NCBI GenBank assembly: GCA_023429995.1
Contig: JAEZCE010000080.1
Coordinates: 19,712 to 83,711 of the forward strand
DNA: 64,000 nucleotides
Reading direction: 5' to 3'
From: Bacillota bacterium
GTDB lineage: Bacteria > Bacillota > UBA4882 > UBA8346
Positions 35,201 to 43,400 of this stretch are shown here, piece after piece. The notes under the pieces are model-generated. The model was not told the DNA's origin and made no database searches. It saw only the letters and a program-made list of their open reading frames with translations. Made by a program: the position numbers and the translations under genes. How positions within the stretch are numbered: position 1 is the first letter of the stretch; every line of letters begins with the position of its first letter.

Positions 35201-36094
35201 ATGATGCATAACAAATTATCCGGTATTTATCCGGCTTTAGTTACCCCGTTTAGTAAAAATGGTCAAGTTAACCATGATTCTTTAAGAAAACTCGTCCAAT
35301 TGAATCTTAAAAAAGGGGTTCAAGGATTTTACGTCGGTGGCAGTACCGCTGAAGCGTTTTTGCTGAGTATGGACGAGCGTAAGCAAATCTTGGAAACTGT
35401 TGCCGCTGAAGCTCAGGGGAAAGCGGAAATCATATATCATATCGGATGTATTTATACCGACCATGCGATTGAGTTAGGAAAATTCGCCGAAAAAGTCGGA
35501 GTTTCCGCCATTTCATCCGTTCCTCCATTTTATTATAAGTTTTCTTTTGAGGAAATCAGGGATTTTTATTTTGATATTGTAGATAAAGTCGATCTCCCGA
35601 TGATTATTTATAATTTCCCCGCATTGTCCGGCGTTACATTCAGTATGGATCATATCAAAGAATTAGCGGATAACTCTAAAATAATCGGGATTAAGCATAC
35701 TTCATATGATCTTTATCAACTGGAGCAGATAAGAGCCCTTGATGAAGAAATGACTATTTTTAATGGCCATGATGAGGTATTTATCGGTGGGTTAGCCATG
35801 GGGGCGGATGGCGCAATCGGGAGCACCTATAATTTTATGGCTGAAAAATTCCTAGCCATTGAAAAACTGTACAGGGCTAATCAGATTGAAAAGGCCCAAC
35901 AAATTCAAACGGAGGCCAATCGAATTATTGATCTTCTGGTTAAAGGCGGTGTATTTCCGGGGATCAAGTATATATTAGACTTAATGGGTATTGATTGCGG
36001 AGAGTGCCGTAAACCGTTTCATCCCTTGTCGGAAGAGATCAAAGATAAGTTACGGGAGATCACGGAAAAACACAACTATTTTACCACGGTGTAA
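35201..36094 (+). CDS. Dihydrodipicolinate synthase/N-acetylneuraminate lyase family protein
   Basis: 297 residues, TIM barrel. The Schiff-base lysine K165 (IIGIKHTSYDLYQLEQI) and catalytic Y137 (MIIYNFP) are present, and the late FNGHDEVFIGGLAMGADGAIGSTYN is closest to sialic acid lyases (NanA). One oddity: the substrate-carboxylate motif reads GSTAE (47-51) instead of GSTGE. It may be an N-acetylneuraminate lyase or a related 2-keto-3-deoxy sugar-acid aldolase. No sialic-acid epimerase or kinase genes are nearby, so I prefer the broader name. Confidence 0.85.
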   Translation: MMHNKLSGIYPALVTPFSKNGQVNHDSLRKLVQLNLKKGVQGFYVGGSTAEAFLLSMDERKQILETVAAEAQGKAEIIYHIGCIYTDHAIELGKFAEKVGVSAISSVPPFYYKFSFEEIRDFYFDIVDKVDLPMIIYNFPALSGVTFSMDHIKELADNSKIIGIKHTSYDLYQLEQIRALDEEMTIFNGHDEVFIGGLAMGADGAIGSTYNFMAEKFLAIEKLYRANQIEKAQQIQTEANRIIDLLVKGGVFPGIKYILDLMGIDCGECRKPFHPLSEEIKDKLREITEKHNYFTTV

Positions 36095-36154
36095 ACCCAG
36101 CAGTGGAGTAGTAGGTGGAATGGGTATTTTGGTTAAAACGGGGGATGAAAATTG

Positions 36155-37285
36155 ATGAGTGAAATATCCCGAAAAAGTCAAGAATCCATAGCCGGCCAGA
36201 TTTTGCCGGAGTTGCGGCGGAAGGTGGAGCGGATGATCCTCCAACTTGATGGCCGGTCACCCCATTTTACAACCGAAGGTATTTATGATGATATGCCGTT
36301 AGATTGGTGGACTTCAGGATTTTGGCCGGGGATTCTCTGGGTTATGTATGGCTTGACAAAGGAAGAGCAGTACTGTAAAGCCGCTTGGGATTGGGATCAA
36401 CGCCTTGAAGAATTTTTTATCAAAGAGAATGATTTTAATCATGATGTCGGGTTTCAATTTCTTCCGACTGCAGTGATAAAGTATAAGTTAACGGGAGACC
36501 GGGATGGGAAACGTCGCGGCTGGTTGGCTGCAAGTTATTTGGCGGGCCGTTTCAATGCTGCCGGTAATTTTCTTCGGGCATGGAACCAGCAGGATGACAT
36601 GGGTTTGGCGATTGTGGATACGGCAATGAACTTGTCGCTGCTTTTTTGGGCCGGGGAAGAGTTCGGCGACCCGAGGTTTGGGCATATTGCCAAAGCTACT
36701 GTGGAAACATTGATTCGACATTTTATCCGTGAGGATGGGTCGGTTCGCCATATTGTTTCATTTGATCCCAAAACAGGCGCGTTTATTGAATCATTAGGCG
36801 GTCAGGGTTACGGCCCTGATTCCGCCTGGAGCCGCGGGCAGGCTTGGGCGCTTTACGGAATGGCCAATGCTTATCGTTACACAGGTGAGATTAGATACTT
36901 GCGTGCGGCACAGCGGGTGGCCCATTTTTTCATCACAGCCTTACCGGGAAATAAGGTCCCGTACTGGGATTTCAGGCTTCCCTCCAATGAGGGGGAACCG
37001 TTGGATACATCGGCTGCAGCTTGTGGGGCTTCCGGTTTGTTGGAAATTGCCCATCAGTTGCCGACCGCGGAAGGACGGATATATTACGAATGGGCTGAAG
37101 CAATTTTAGATTCATTGACGGCTAATTTTACTACTTTTGAGCATCCGGAATATGAAGGTATTTTGACTTCGGGTACTGGAAATAAGCCTAAAAATTGGGC
37201 GGTGAATGTTTCGTTGATTTATGGCGATTTTTTTTATGTAGAAGGGATTGCAAAGCTTACCGGTTTGTTGCGCCCTATTTTTTAA
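36155..37285 (+). CDS. Unsaturated glucuronyl hydrolase (glycoside hydrolase family 88)
   Basis: 376 residues, an (alpha/alpha)6 barrel. Two aspartates in HDVGF (D97) and VDTAMN (D155) correspond to the conserved catalytic pair of the family, and DSAWSRGQAWALYG is a hallmark. It releases 4,5-unsaturated uronic acid from oligosaccharides made by polysaccharide lyases. No signal peptide, so it acts on imported uronides. It is the last gene of the GntR-ABC-lyase unit, which points to glycosaminoglycan- or xanthan/alginate-like substrates. Confidence 0.93.
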   Translation: MSEISRKSQESIAGQILPELRRKVERMILQLDGRSPHFTTEGIYDDMPLDWWTSGFWPGILWVMYGLTKEEQYCKAAWDWDQRLEEFFIKENDFNHDVGFQFLPTAVIKYKLTGDRDGKRRGWLAASYLAGRFNAAGNFLRAWNQQDDMGLAIVDTAMNLSLLFWAGEEFGDPRFGHIAKATVETLIRHFIREDGSVRHIVSFDPKTGAFIESLGGQGYGPDSAWSRGQAWALYGMANAYRYTGEIRYLRAAQRVAHFFITALPGNKVPYWDFRLPSNEGEPLDTSAAACGASGLLEIAHQLPTAEGRIYYEWAEAILDSLTANFTTFEHPEYEGILTSGTGNKPKNWAVNVSLIYGDFFYVEGIAKLTGLLRPIF

Positions 37286-37326
37286 ATTTGTTTTGTTGAG
37301 TATAAATTTTGTTCAGCATAAAGCGT

Positions 37327-37545
37327 AGGAGGCGCAGAGGGAATTGTTATGGGTGAGGACTTTTTCAAGTGAGTAGCTTTCAGCCTAAGGGCCTTATCAC
37401 CCGCAGAGGCGCAGGGAAAAGGCTTACGGTTTTTGGGTATGCTTTTTGCCTTAACACATTTCACGTTCATGAGTTGATTGACAATCGCCAATCAATGACT
37501 TGCAAAGCTAATTTCGAACTCCGCGTCTCTGCGCCTTTGCGGGGG
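37327..37545 (+). repeat. GC-rich inverted dispersed repeat
   Basis: ACCCGCAGAGGCGCAGGG (about 37390) and the inverted CTCTGCGCCTTTGCGGGG (about 37530) flank about 120 bp. It is related to the cores of the repeats at 23846, 37603 and 49291. It has no coding potential. Confidence 0.6.
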
Positions 37546-37602
37546 AACCATGTCTTTAAACGTATCACGTTCAAACGATGATAGTTAGAACCAGCTGATT
37601 TA

Positions 37603-37905
37603 TTTTTATCTGATTATAAAGTTAATTCAGCAGATTATTTGGATGTAGTGATCTATCAACTATCTATTAAATTAAAATCAAAAGAATATCTCCCGCAGAG
37701 GCGCGGAGGCGCAGAGAAATGAAGAAGCGCTTTGTGACTATATTTTCTGGCCTAAACGCATCCTATTCACGAGTTGGCAACCGATATCACGAATTACCAA
37801 AAAACATCTTGCAAAGCGCATCTCGCACTCTGCGCGAGAATAAATAGGCGGTTTGAGTTGGAACCAAGCTGATTTATCTTTATAACCATGTATTTTTATA
37901 ACCAA
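37603..37905 (+). repeat. 300-bp dispersed repeat, right copy
   Basis: Direct copy of 23846-24165, without the small CGTCACC/GGTGACG hairpin. The GC-rich arms here read CCCGCAGAGGCGCGGAGGCGCAGAG and, inverted, CTCTGCGCGAG. The 37286-37982 gap holds only this and the preceding repeat. Confidence 0.85.
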
Positions 37906-37982
37906 TTTTGTTTTTTGAAATCGCCGGATTCAGTTAAACATGCCATGAATTTCTTAATCTATATCGAGAGGGAGATGAAGTG

Positions 37983-38444
37983 ATGATGAAAGAAGTTCCA
38001 ATTCAGGATTTGATGCCTGGAGTGGTGCAAGGGGTAGCGGTTCAACTGCCATCCAATCAAGCCGGATACCGTGAAAGTTTTTTCGAATGGAGGGCCTCGT
38101 CTTTAGTGGCTCAGTTTCAAAAGAAAGAGATTAGCGGGGGTGTTCTCCGTTCCTGGCATCATACGCCGGAGTTTGATGTGATCGAAACCCATATGGATGC
38201 GGAAATGTTTTATTTTATTTCAGGGGTGGCGCTGATGATTTTTATGGATGTGGAAGCGGGATGCCCTAAAGTGGATTCAGCCCAAATCGTACGGATTCAA
38301 CCCGGTACTCAAATAATAATTTCTGCCGGTAAAGGGCATTTTGTTGCGGTCGCCGAGGGGGACGATCCGGTGTCCGCAATTGTGATTTCACCCCGGATGG
38401 AGGCGCCAAGGATTGCTTTACCGGAAGGGATCGCGGGAATTTAA
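37983..38444 (+). CDS. Cupin-like protein, possibly ureidoglycolate-lyase-like fold
   Basis: 153 residues from ATG 37983 (GAGGGAG upstream). A single double-stranded beta-helix with FDVIETHMDAEMFYFISG and IQPGTQIIISAGKGHFVAV resembles AllA/cupin proteins that bind a sugar-acid-like ligand. The canonical cupin metal histidines are reduced. A sugar-isomerising or lyase role linked to the neighbouring isomerase is only an inference. Confidence 0.65.
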   Translation: MMKEVPIQDLMPGVVQGVAVQLPSNQAGYRESFFEWRASSLVAQFQKKEISGGVLRSWHHTPEFDVIETHMDAEMFYFISGVALMIFMDVEAGCPKVDSAQIVRIQPGTQIIISAGKGHFVAVAEGDDPVSAIVISPRMEAPRIALPEGIAGI

Positions 38445-38445
38445 A

Positions 38446-38514
38446 CCTCGATCCGGCAAGTTTAAATGTGACTGAGTTTTTGAAATTACTTGCCGGATTC
38501 AAGTTAAAAACTAC
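38446..38514 (+). repeat. Dispersed palindromic repeat (short variant)
   Basis: CCTCGATCCGGCAAGTTTAAA to ACTTGCCGGATTCAAGTTAAA, inverted about a TGACTGAG centre. Same family as 25533-25680. It lies between the cupin and isomerase genes and could act as an mRNA hairpin. Confidence 0.65.
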
Positions 38515-38542
38515 CGTTCATTCATTGAGGGAGGTTCTGAAG

Positions 38543-39088
38543 ATGGCCTTAGCGAAGAAAGAATATGAACATGCCAGGGAAATGGCGCTGGCTTTATTTG
38601 ATAAAGCGGCTATTGTTTTATCGGAAAAAGAGAAATGCAATTTGGAGATTGCCGATTTCGGGCTTGCAAGTATCGCCGAGATCGGGTTGGAAGTTGTAAC
38701 CTATGTAAATACCGAGCGTTGTTGCGCGAAAGAAATGGCCTTATTTCCATGGCAAATCTGTCCGGAACACCTTCATCCTCCGGTTGCCGGGGGACCGGGT
38801 AAGGAAGAAACCTTTCGGTGCCGTTATGGGGAAGTCTATCTGTATGTTGCGGGGGCTCCGGCATCGTCAATCAGAGCTAAAATCCCTCAGAATCGCGCGG
38901 AATGGTTTACCGTCTTTCATGAAATCATTCTTCAACCGGGTGAACAGTATACTTTAGCGCCAAATTCGTTGCATTGGTTTCAGGCCGGGGCAAGCGGGGC
39001 GGTGGTATCGGAGTTTTCGACCCAAAGCAGGGATGAAAGCGATATTTTTACTGATCCTCATATTCGCAGAATACCGGAGATGATTTAG
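38543..39088 (+). CDS. D-lyxose/D-mannose isomerase family protein
   Basis: 181 residues from ATG 38543 (GAGGGAGG 8 nt upstream). The metal site of the cupin-type lyxose isomerases is complete: H76 and H78 in CPEHLHPP, E89 in KEETFRCRYGEVYLYV and H144 in PNSLHWFQAG. It interconverts D-lyxose and D-xylulose, or D-mannose and D-fructose, which would feed the xylulokinase-like enzymes in this region. Confidence 0.88.
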   Translation: MALAKKEYEHAREMALALFDKAAIVLSEKEKCNLEIADFGLASIAEIGLEVVTYVNTERCCAKEMALFPWQICPEHLHPPVAGGPGKEETFRCRYGEVYLYVAGAPASSIRAKIPQNRAEWFTVFHEIILQPGEQYTLAPNSLHWFQAGASGAVVSEFSTQSRDESDIFTDPHIRRIPEMI

Positions 39089-39198
39089 GGAGTATTGAAA
39101 AATGCGTTTCAGTGGCCTTATTCATTACCCTTATTTCGAAGTTTTTGGCGGGGGGGGGCGAGTGGGCAGGGCGGTTACTTTTTTGGTTGATTATGAAT

Positions 39199-39600
39199 GC
39201 CGACAGGGGACGGCGCGAACAAGTTCGCGAACCCGACCTCTCCCCTTTTCTCCCCTCTCCTGAAAAAAGGCGAGGGGAAACGCGCTTTGTCAAGATGCCT
39301 ATGCCGCTGAGCCCCCCGGGGATACCCCGCTATAGAGTGCTGCGCGATTGGACAGACTCCTCCATCCATGGAGTCGGCTTCTTGGGTAATTCTGAGGGCC
39401 GGCGGCAGTGATTGATCCGTGACTCAAGGCCGCGTGTGGTCAACATCGTGTTGACCATGTTGGGGTTGAGTGATAGGGATTTTATGGTGAGGCGGAAATA
39501 AACATAAAGAGTTGTTTCTGCATGACGGGGAATTTTGGATATGAAAATAGGCAGTAAACATCCCTCGCCCATAGCCGTTTTTGGCGGGAGGGGAGAGGGC
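39199..39600 (+). repeat. Multi-hairpin repeat element, copy E1
   Basis: Head GCCGACAGGGGACGG, hairpin CGCGAAC/GTTCGCG, stem CCCCTCTCCT/AGGCGAGGGG, conserved CTCCATCCATGGAG, a CGGC..GGCCG stem and terminal hairpin GGTCAAC-ATCGT-GTTGACC (39438-39456). The trailer folds as CCCTCGCCCAT...GGGAGAGGG. It is followed closely by E2. No gene in 39089-40434. Confidence 0.8.
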
Positions 39601-39691
39601 GGGTGGCTGTTTTTGGGTTGATTTTGATTGCAATTTTGAGACAATCTTGTCGGTCGATGATGCTAAATGATTTTTATGATGTTACTTTGAT

Positions 39692-40098
39692 GCCGACAGG
39701 GGACGCCACCTGCTCCCCGCGCGTGCATTGGCACGCGACACCCCTCGGGCCAAAGGGTGAAACGGCTCACCCTGCGCGATGTTTACATCGCGAGGAATCC
39801 CAGCCGCCCGGGGGAACCGTTCCCCCGATACCCCTCTATATCGGCGTTTTTCCGTAAACGCCGTAGGAGTGCTGGCGCGATTTGACAGCCTCCTCCATCC
39901 ATGGAGTCGGCTTCTTGGGTGATTAGGTATGCCGACGGCCGTGATTCATCCGTGACTCAAGGCCGCGTGTGGTCAACGTCGTGTTGACCATGTCGGGGTT
40001 GGATGATAGGGATTTTGTGGCGGTTTTGAGGGGGAAAATAGACAGCATGAGTCCCTCGCCCATAGCCGTATTTTGGCGTGATGGGAGAGGGCGGGCAG
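39692..40098 (+). repeat. Multi-hairpin repeat element, copy E2
   Basis: Same head and a 120-bp leader (TTGATTTTGATTG...TTATGATGTTACTTTGATGCC). Hairpins in order: CGCGTGC/GCACGCG, AGGGTGA/TCACCCT (39754-39773), CGCGATG/CATCGCG, CGGGGGAAC-CGTTCCCCCG (39809-39827), GGCGTTT/AAACGCC (39843-39862), CTCCATCCATGGAG, CGGCC/GGCCG, GGTCAAC-GTCGT-GTTGACC. Confidence 0.82.
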
Positions 40099-40338
40099 CT
40101 ATGAATAGGCGGAGGGGTGAGGGGAAATAGGGATCGAAGGCGGCTATGACGGAAAATATTTTTTCCTTTGGCTCTTTTTTTAATGAGGGTTGATCCTGCC
40201 TGTAGAGGCGTTTTTATATTTCTCAGAGAGGTCCGGGGCATCTTGATTTTGTTTTGTCCTGATGGGGTTAATTTTTGACTAAATACACCTTTCGGGGCTT
40301 TTTTTGTTTTTGGTTGTGTTTTGGAATATTATTTATGT

Positions 40339-40344
40339 TATAAT
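40339..40344 (+). promoter_or_regulatory. -10 box of the hypothetical gene at 40.4 kb
   Basis: TATAAT in the context TTATTTATGTTATAATGGAA, with a weak TTGTGT about 19 bp upstream. The same 20-bp context recurs at 49561-49580 before the XRE gene region. Confidence 0.6.
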
Positions 40345-40434
40345 GGAAATAGTTGGTATTTTTTACAATTTGATATTGAAACGGGTAGGGAGTAAATTCA
40401 TAGAAATCGTTTTGTGGAACTGGAAGTGGGAATC

Positions 40435-40935
40435 ATGGTAATCAATTGGAGCTGTGAAATCTTGGCATTCCTCAATGAGGCGGCGGAGCATGACGAAATG
40501 GTTGAGGCGATCAAGAAGGACCTGGAGATGATACAATCCGCCCTTTTCGGCGGCGAGAAGGTGATCCTGGTCTTTGTCAGCGGAAGTCACTTTGAGATTT
40601 ATCCCCTCTTTGAAAAGGGAGAAGCGGACATCCGCGGGATTACGAGGGACTTTAATGAAATCTATCGATATAATTCTCTCAAAAATAAGATTGCCGAAAT
40701 CGAAGAAAAACTAAAAGAGGCGCTTCGAAATGATCCGGAGAGCCTGGCGAAGTTTGAAGAGTTTGTAGAGTTCAGGCGGAATTCGCCGCTGTTTCGGATG
40801 GATCTGTATAAAGACCATATGCTTCGTAAGTCCTATAAAAAGATAACCTACCGGGATGTTGAAACGTATATCCGTGGGGTGTTGGCGGGTCTTGGGATCC
40901 GGATCGAGAGCCGGTATGCGGGGCAGGTTACCTGA
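40435..40935 (+). CDS. Hypothetical protein with coiled-coil centre
   Basis: 166 residues from ATG 40435 (GTGGGA upstream; GTG 40414 lacks a site). An N-terminal alpha/beta part (GGEKVILVFVSGSHFEIYPLFEK) is followed by a charged helix (SLKNKIAEIEEKLKEAL) and a basic C-terminus. No known family. It stands alone between hairpin-repeat copies E2 and E3, like the other single genes of this zone. Confidence 0.65.
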   Translation: MVINWSCEILAFLNEAAEHDEMVEAIKKDLEMIQSALFGGEKVILVFVSGSHFEIYPLFEKGEADIRGITRDFNEIYRYNSLKNKIAEIEEKLKEALRNDPESLAKFEEFVEFRRNSPLFRMDLYKDHMLRKSYKKITYRDVETYIRGVLAGLGIRIESRYAGQVT

Positions 40936-41044
40936 AGGGATGGGAGTTTGTGGTTGAACCCCGGTTTGATTTTGATTGTAAATTGGGAATAACTTATGGC
41001 GGTGATGAGGCTAAACTAAAATAAATTTTATGTTGTTACTTTGA

Positions 41045-41490
41045 TGCAGATAAGGGGAGGGCGCGAACAAGATTGCGAACCTGCTCCCCGCGCGTGCTTT
41101 TGGCGCACGACAACCCCTAAGGCCAAAGGGTGAAACGGCTCACCCTGCGCGATGACATCGCGAGGAATCCCCGCCGCCCGACCTCTCCCCTTTTCTCCCC
41201 TCTCCTGAAAAAAGGCGAGGGGAAACGCGTTTTGTCAAGATGCCTAGCCGCTGATCCCCCAGGGATACCCCTCTATAGAGCGCTGCGCGATTGGAGAGAC
41301 TCCTCCATCCATGGAGTCGGCTTCTTGGGTGGTTCGGTATGCCGACGGCCGTGATTCATCCGTGACTCAAGGCCGCGTGGTCAACAGTGGTCAACGTCGT
41401 GTTGACCATGTCGGGGATTTTTTCGGTATAAAAAGTAGGCAGCATGAATCCTTCGCCCATAGCCGTTTTTCGGCGTGATGGGAGAGGGCA
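41045..41490 (+). repeat. Multi-hairpin repeat element, copy E3
   Basis: Same order as E2 with altered stems: GCGCGTGC/GCGCACG, AGGGTGA/TCACCCT (41127-41146), CGCGATG/CATCGCG without the TTTA loop, CCCCTCTCCT/AGGCGAGGGG, CTCCATCCATGGAG, CGGCC/GGCCG and GGTCAAC-GTCGT-GTTGACC (41389-41407), with an extra GGTCAACA just before. The 40936-41679 gap has no gene. Confidence 0.8.
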
Positions 41491-41679
41491 GGCAGCTATG
41501 AATAGGCGGCTGGGTGAGGGGAAATAGGGTTCAATGCCAATGGCTTTTCCCGGGCTGATTCCATTTTTCTTTGGACGGGGCGGCAAGAAGCCAAATGTTT
41601 AAGACGATTGATGATCGGATGGTTCCCAAAGCCCCCGTCGACCCCGAGTCAAAAGAAGCTTTTGGGATAGGAGATTAAT

Positions 41680-42462
41680 TTGAAGCCAATTGAAGATAAG
41701 ATCGACTGGTTCTTTGTTGATGAATCAGGTGATACGACCTTTTATGATCGAGACGGAAATTATATCATTCATTCACCAGGTTGTTCGCCTATACTGATTA
41801 TGGGATTCGTTACTTGCCAAGCCCCTAAGCTTATTCGGGATGAGTTGAAACAATTAAGGGAAAAGTTGATAGCCGATCCGTATTTACAAGGTATATGTTC
41901 TTTAGAAAAAACGAAAATAGCTTTTCATGCCAAAGATGATTGCTCCGAAGTTAGACAAGCGGTATTTAAACTAATTGCCACCTTGGATATTAAAGCCCAA
42001 ATGGTTGTCGCGCGTAAAACGGCTGCTGTTTACCGTAGATTTAGCGGTAATGCGAATCAATTTTATGATCATTTAATCACTGTGCTTTTTAAGGATAAAC
42101 TGCATACAGCAAGTGAAAACCGAATTTATTTTGCAACGCGTGGTAATAGAAACCGACAAAAGCCATTGGAGGAAGCGATTTGTAAAGCCAAAGAGGCATT
42201 TACATTGAAATGGAAAACGGAAATAGAAAGTAACATCCGTGTTTTTGCTCAAACTCCTTCCGATGAACCGTGTTTGCAGGTAATCGATTATATTAATTGG
42301 GCAGTTTATAGGGCGTATACCACGCGTGAAATGCGTTATTTTAATACCATTCGTAATAAAGTGAGTTTATTAGTTGATTTGTATGACACCGCTAAACCAA
42401 GCTGGGGCAATTTTTATAACCGGAAAAATGAATTTGATATCAATAAAATAAGCCCTTTGTAG
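41680..42462 (+). CDS. DUF3800 domain protein
   Basis: 260 residues with a TTG start (ATAGGAG 7 nt upstream). The N-terminal FFVDESGD (acidic D14, E15, D18), IAFHAKD and the late LQVIDYINWAVYRAY aspartate are the hallmark residues of DUF3800, a predicted RNase H-like nuclease family common in phage, plasmid and defence islands. It stands alone between repeat copies E3 and E4, and its function is unknown. Confidence 0.85.
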   Translation: MKPIEDKIDWFFVDESGDTTFYDRDGNYIIHSPGCSPILIMGFVTCQAPKLIRDELKQLREKLIADPYLQGICSLEKTKIAFHAKDDCSEVRQAVFKLIATLDIKAQMVVARKTAAVYRRFSGNANQFYDHLITVLFKDKLHTASENRIYFATRGNRNRQKPLEEAICKAKEAFTLKWKTEIESNIRVFAQTPSDEPCLQVIDYINWAVYRAYTTREMRYFNTIRNKVSLLVDLYDTAKPSWGNFYNRKNEFDINKISPL

Positions 42463-42632
42463 CTAGGGATATAAAATCCACACGGCATGGAGCCGACTTT
42501 CGCATACAAAGGACTTATCGATATTATTTGCGGCTTTCTTTTTTTAATATACAATAGTTTTGGTTATAAATCAATATGAACATTTTTCAGTTCATTCCAG
42601 TTCATTTATGATATCGGTTCATCAGCTTATCT

Positions 42633-42687
42633 AGTAGAGCGTATCGTAAATAACTGGCAATCAGAAATGGGGAAGATACGCTCTACT
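42633..42687. repeat. Inverted repeat downstream of the DUF3800 gene
   Basis: Perfect 13-bp arms AGTAGAGCGTATC and GATACGCTCTACT around a 29-bp loop. No T-run. The 42463-43328 gap contains this and repeat copy E4. Confidence 0.6.
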
Positions 42688-42763
42688 TAAGTAAAACTTT
42701 CACAATCATTGAGTAGTTATTTAGAGAGCGTTTTACTAGCTTAATACGGGCAGAAAGAACGAC

Positions 42764-43200
42764 GGAGTCGGCGCGAATAAGTTCGCGAACCCACTCCCCG
42801 CGCGTGCATTGGCACGCGACAACCCCTAAGGCCAAAGGGTGAAACGGCTCACCCTGCGCGATGACATCGCGAGGAATCCCTGCCGCCTACCTCTCCCCTT
42901 TTCTCCCCTCTCCTGAAAAAAGGCGAGGGGAAACTAGTTTTGTCATGATGCCTATGCCGCTGATCCCCCAGGGATACCCCTCTATAGAGTGCTGCGCGAT
43001 TGGACAGACTCCTCCATCCATGGAGTCGTCTTCTTGGGTGGTTTTGTATGCCGACGGCAGTTTTTCCTCAGAGAAAAGATGCCGCGCTGCCGACATCCTT
43101 GATCGGCGGTTTTGGTTTTTTCAAAGAAGTTTATAAAAAAGCATTAAAAGGGCTTGATATTTGGATACAGGAAAAAGTACCAATAAATTAGCTTCGAAAG
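42764..43200 (+). repeat. Multi-hairpin repeat element, copy E4 (hybrid)
   Basis: The body is as in E1/E3 (CGCGAA/TTCGCG, CGTGC/GCACG, AGGGTGA/TCACCCT at 42836-42855, CGCGATG/CATCGCG, CCCCTCTCCT/AGGCGAGGGG, CTCCATCCATGGAG). The tail is of the second type: CGGCAGTTTTTC...GAGAAAAGATGCCG and GCCGACATCC...GATCGGCGG. So the two sub-types recombine. Confidence 0.78.
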
Positions 43201-43400
43201 TCGTGTTGACCATTTCGGGGATGAGTAATAGGGATTTTATGATGGGGGTTTTGGGTGAAAATAGGCATAAATTCAATCCCACGAATCCTTTAATCCGTTT
43301 AATCTGACTAATCCTGGTCCAATCCTGGTCAATCCTGGTCCCGTCCCGGTCGGTTTGGGGTGGGCATCGTGGTCTGGCGTCGGTTGATTAGTTTATTTAA
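43201..43400 (+). repeat. Trailer repeat block, copy 1 (AATCCTGGTC microrepeat)
   Basis: From GTCGTGTTGACCATTTCGGGG to GGTTGATTAGTTTAT. It contains AATCCTGGTC(C) three times in tandem and recurs at 46205-46400 and 47885-48090. Its right part is translated on the minus strand as the last 20 or so residues of the gene at 43329. Confidence 0.8.
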
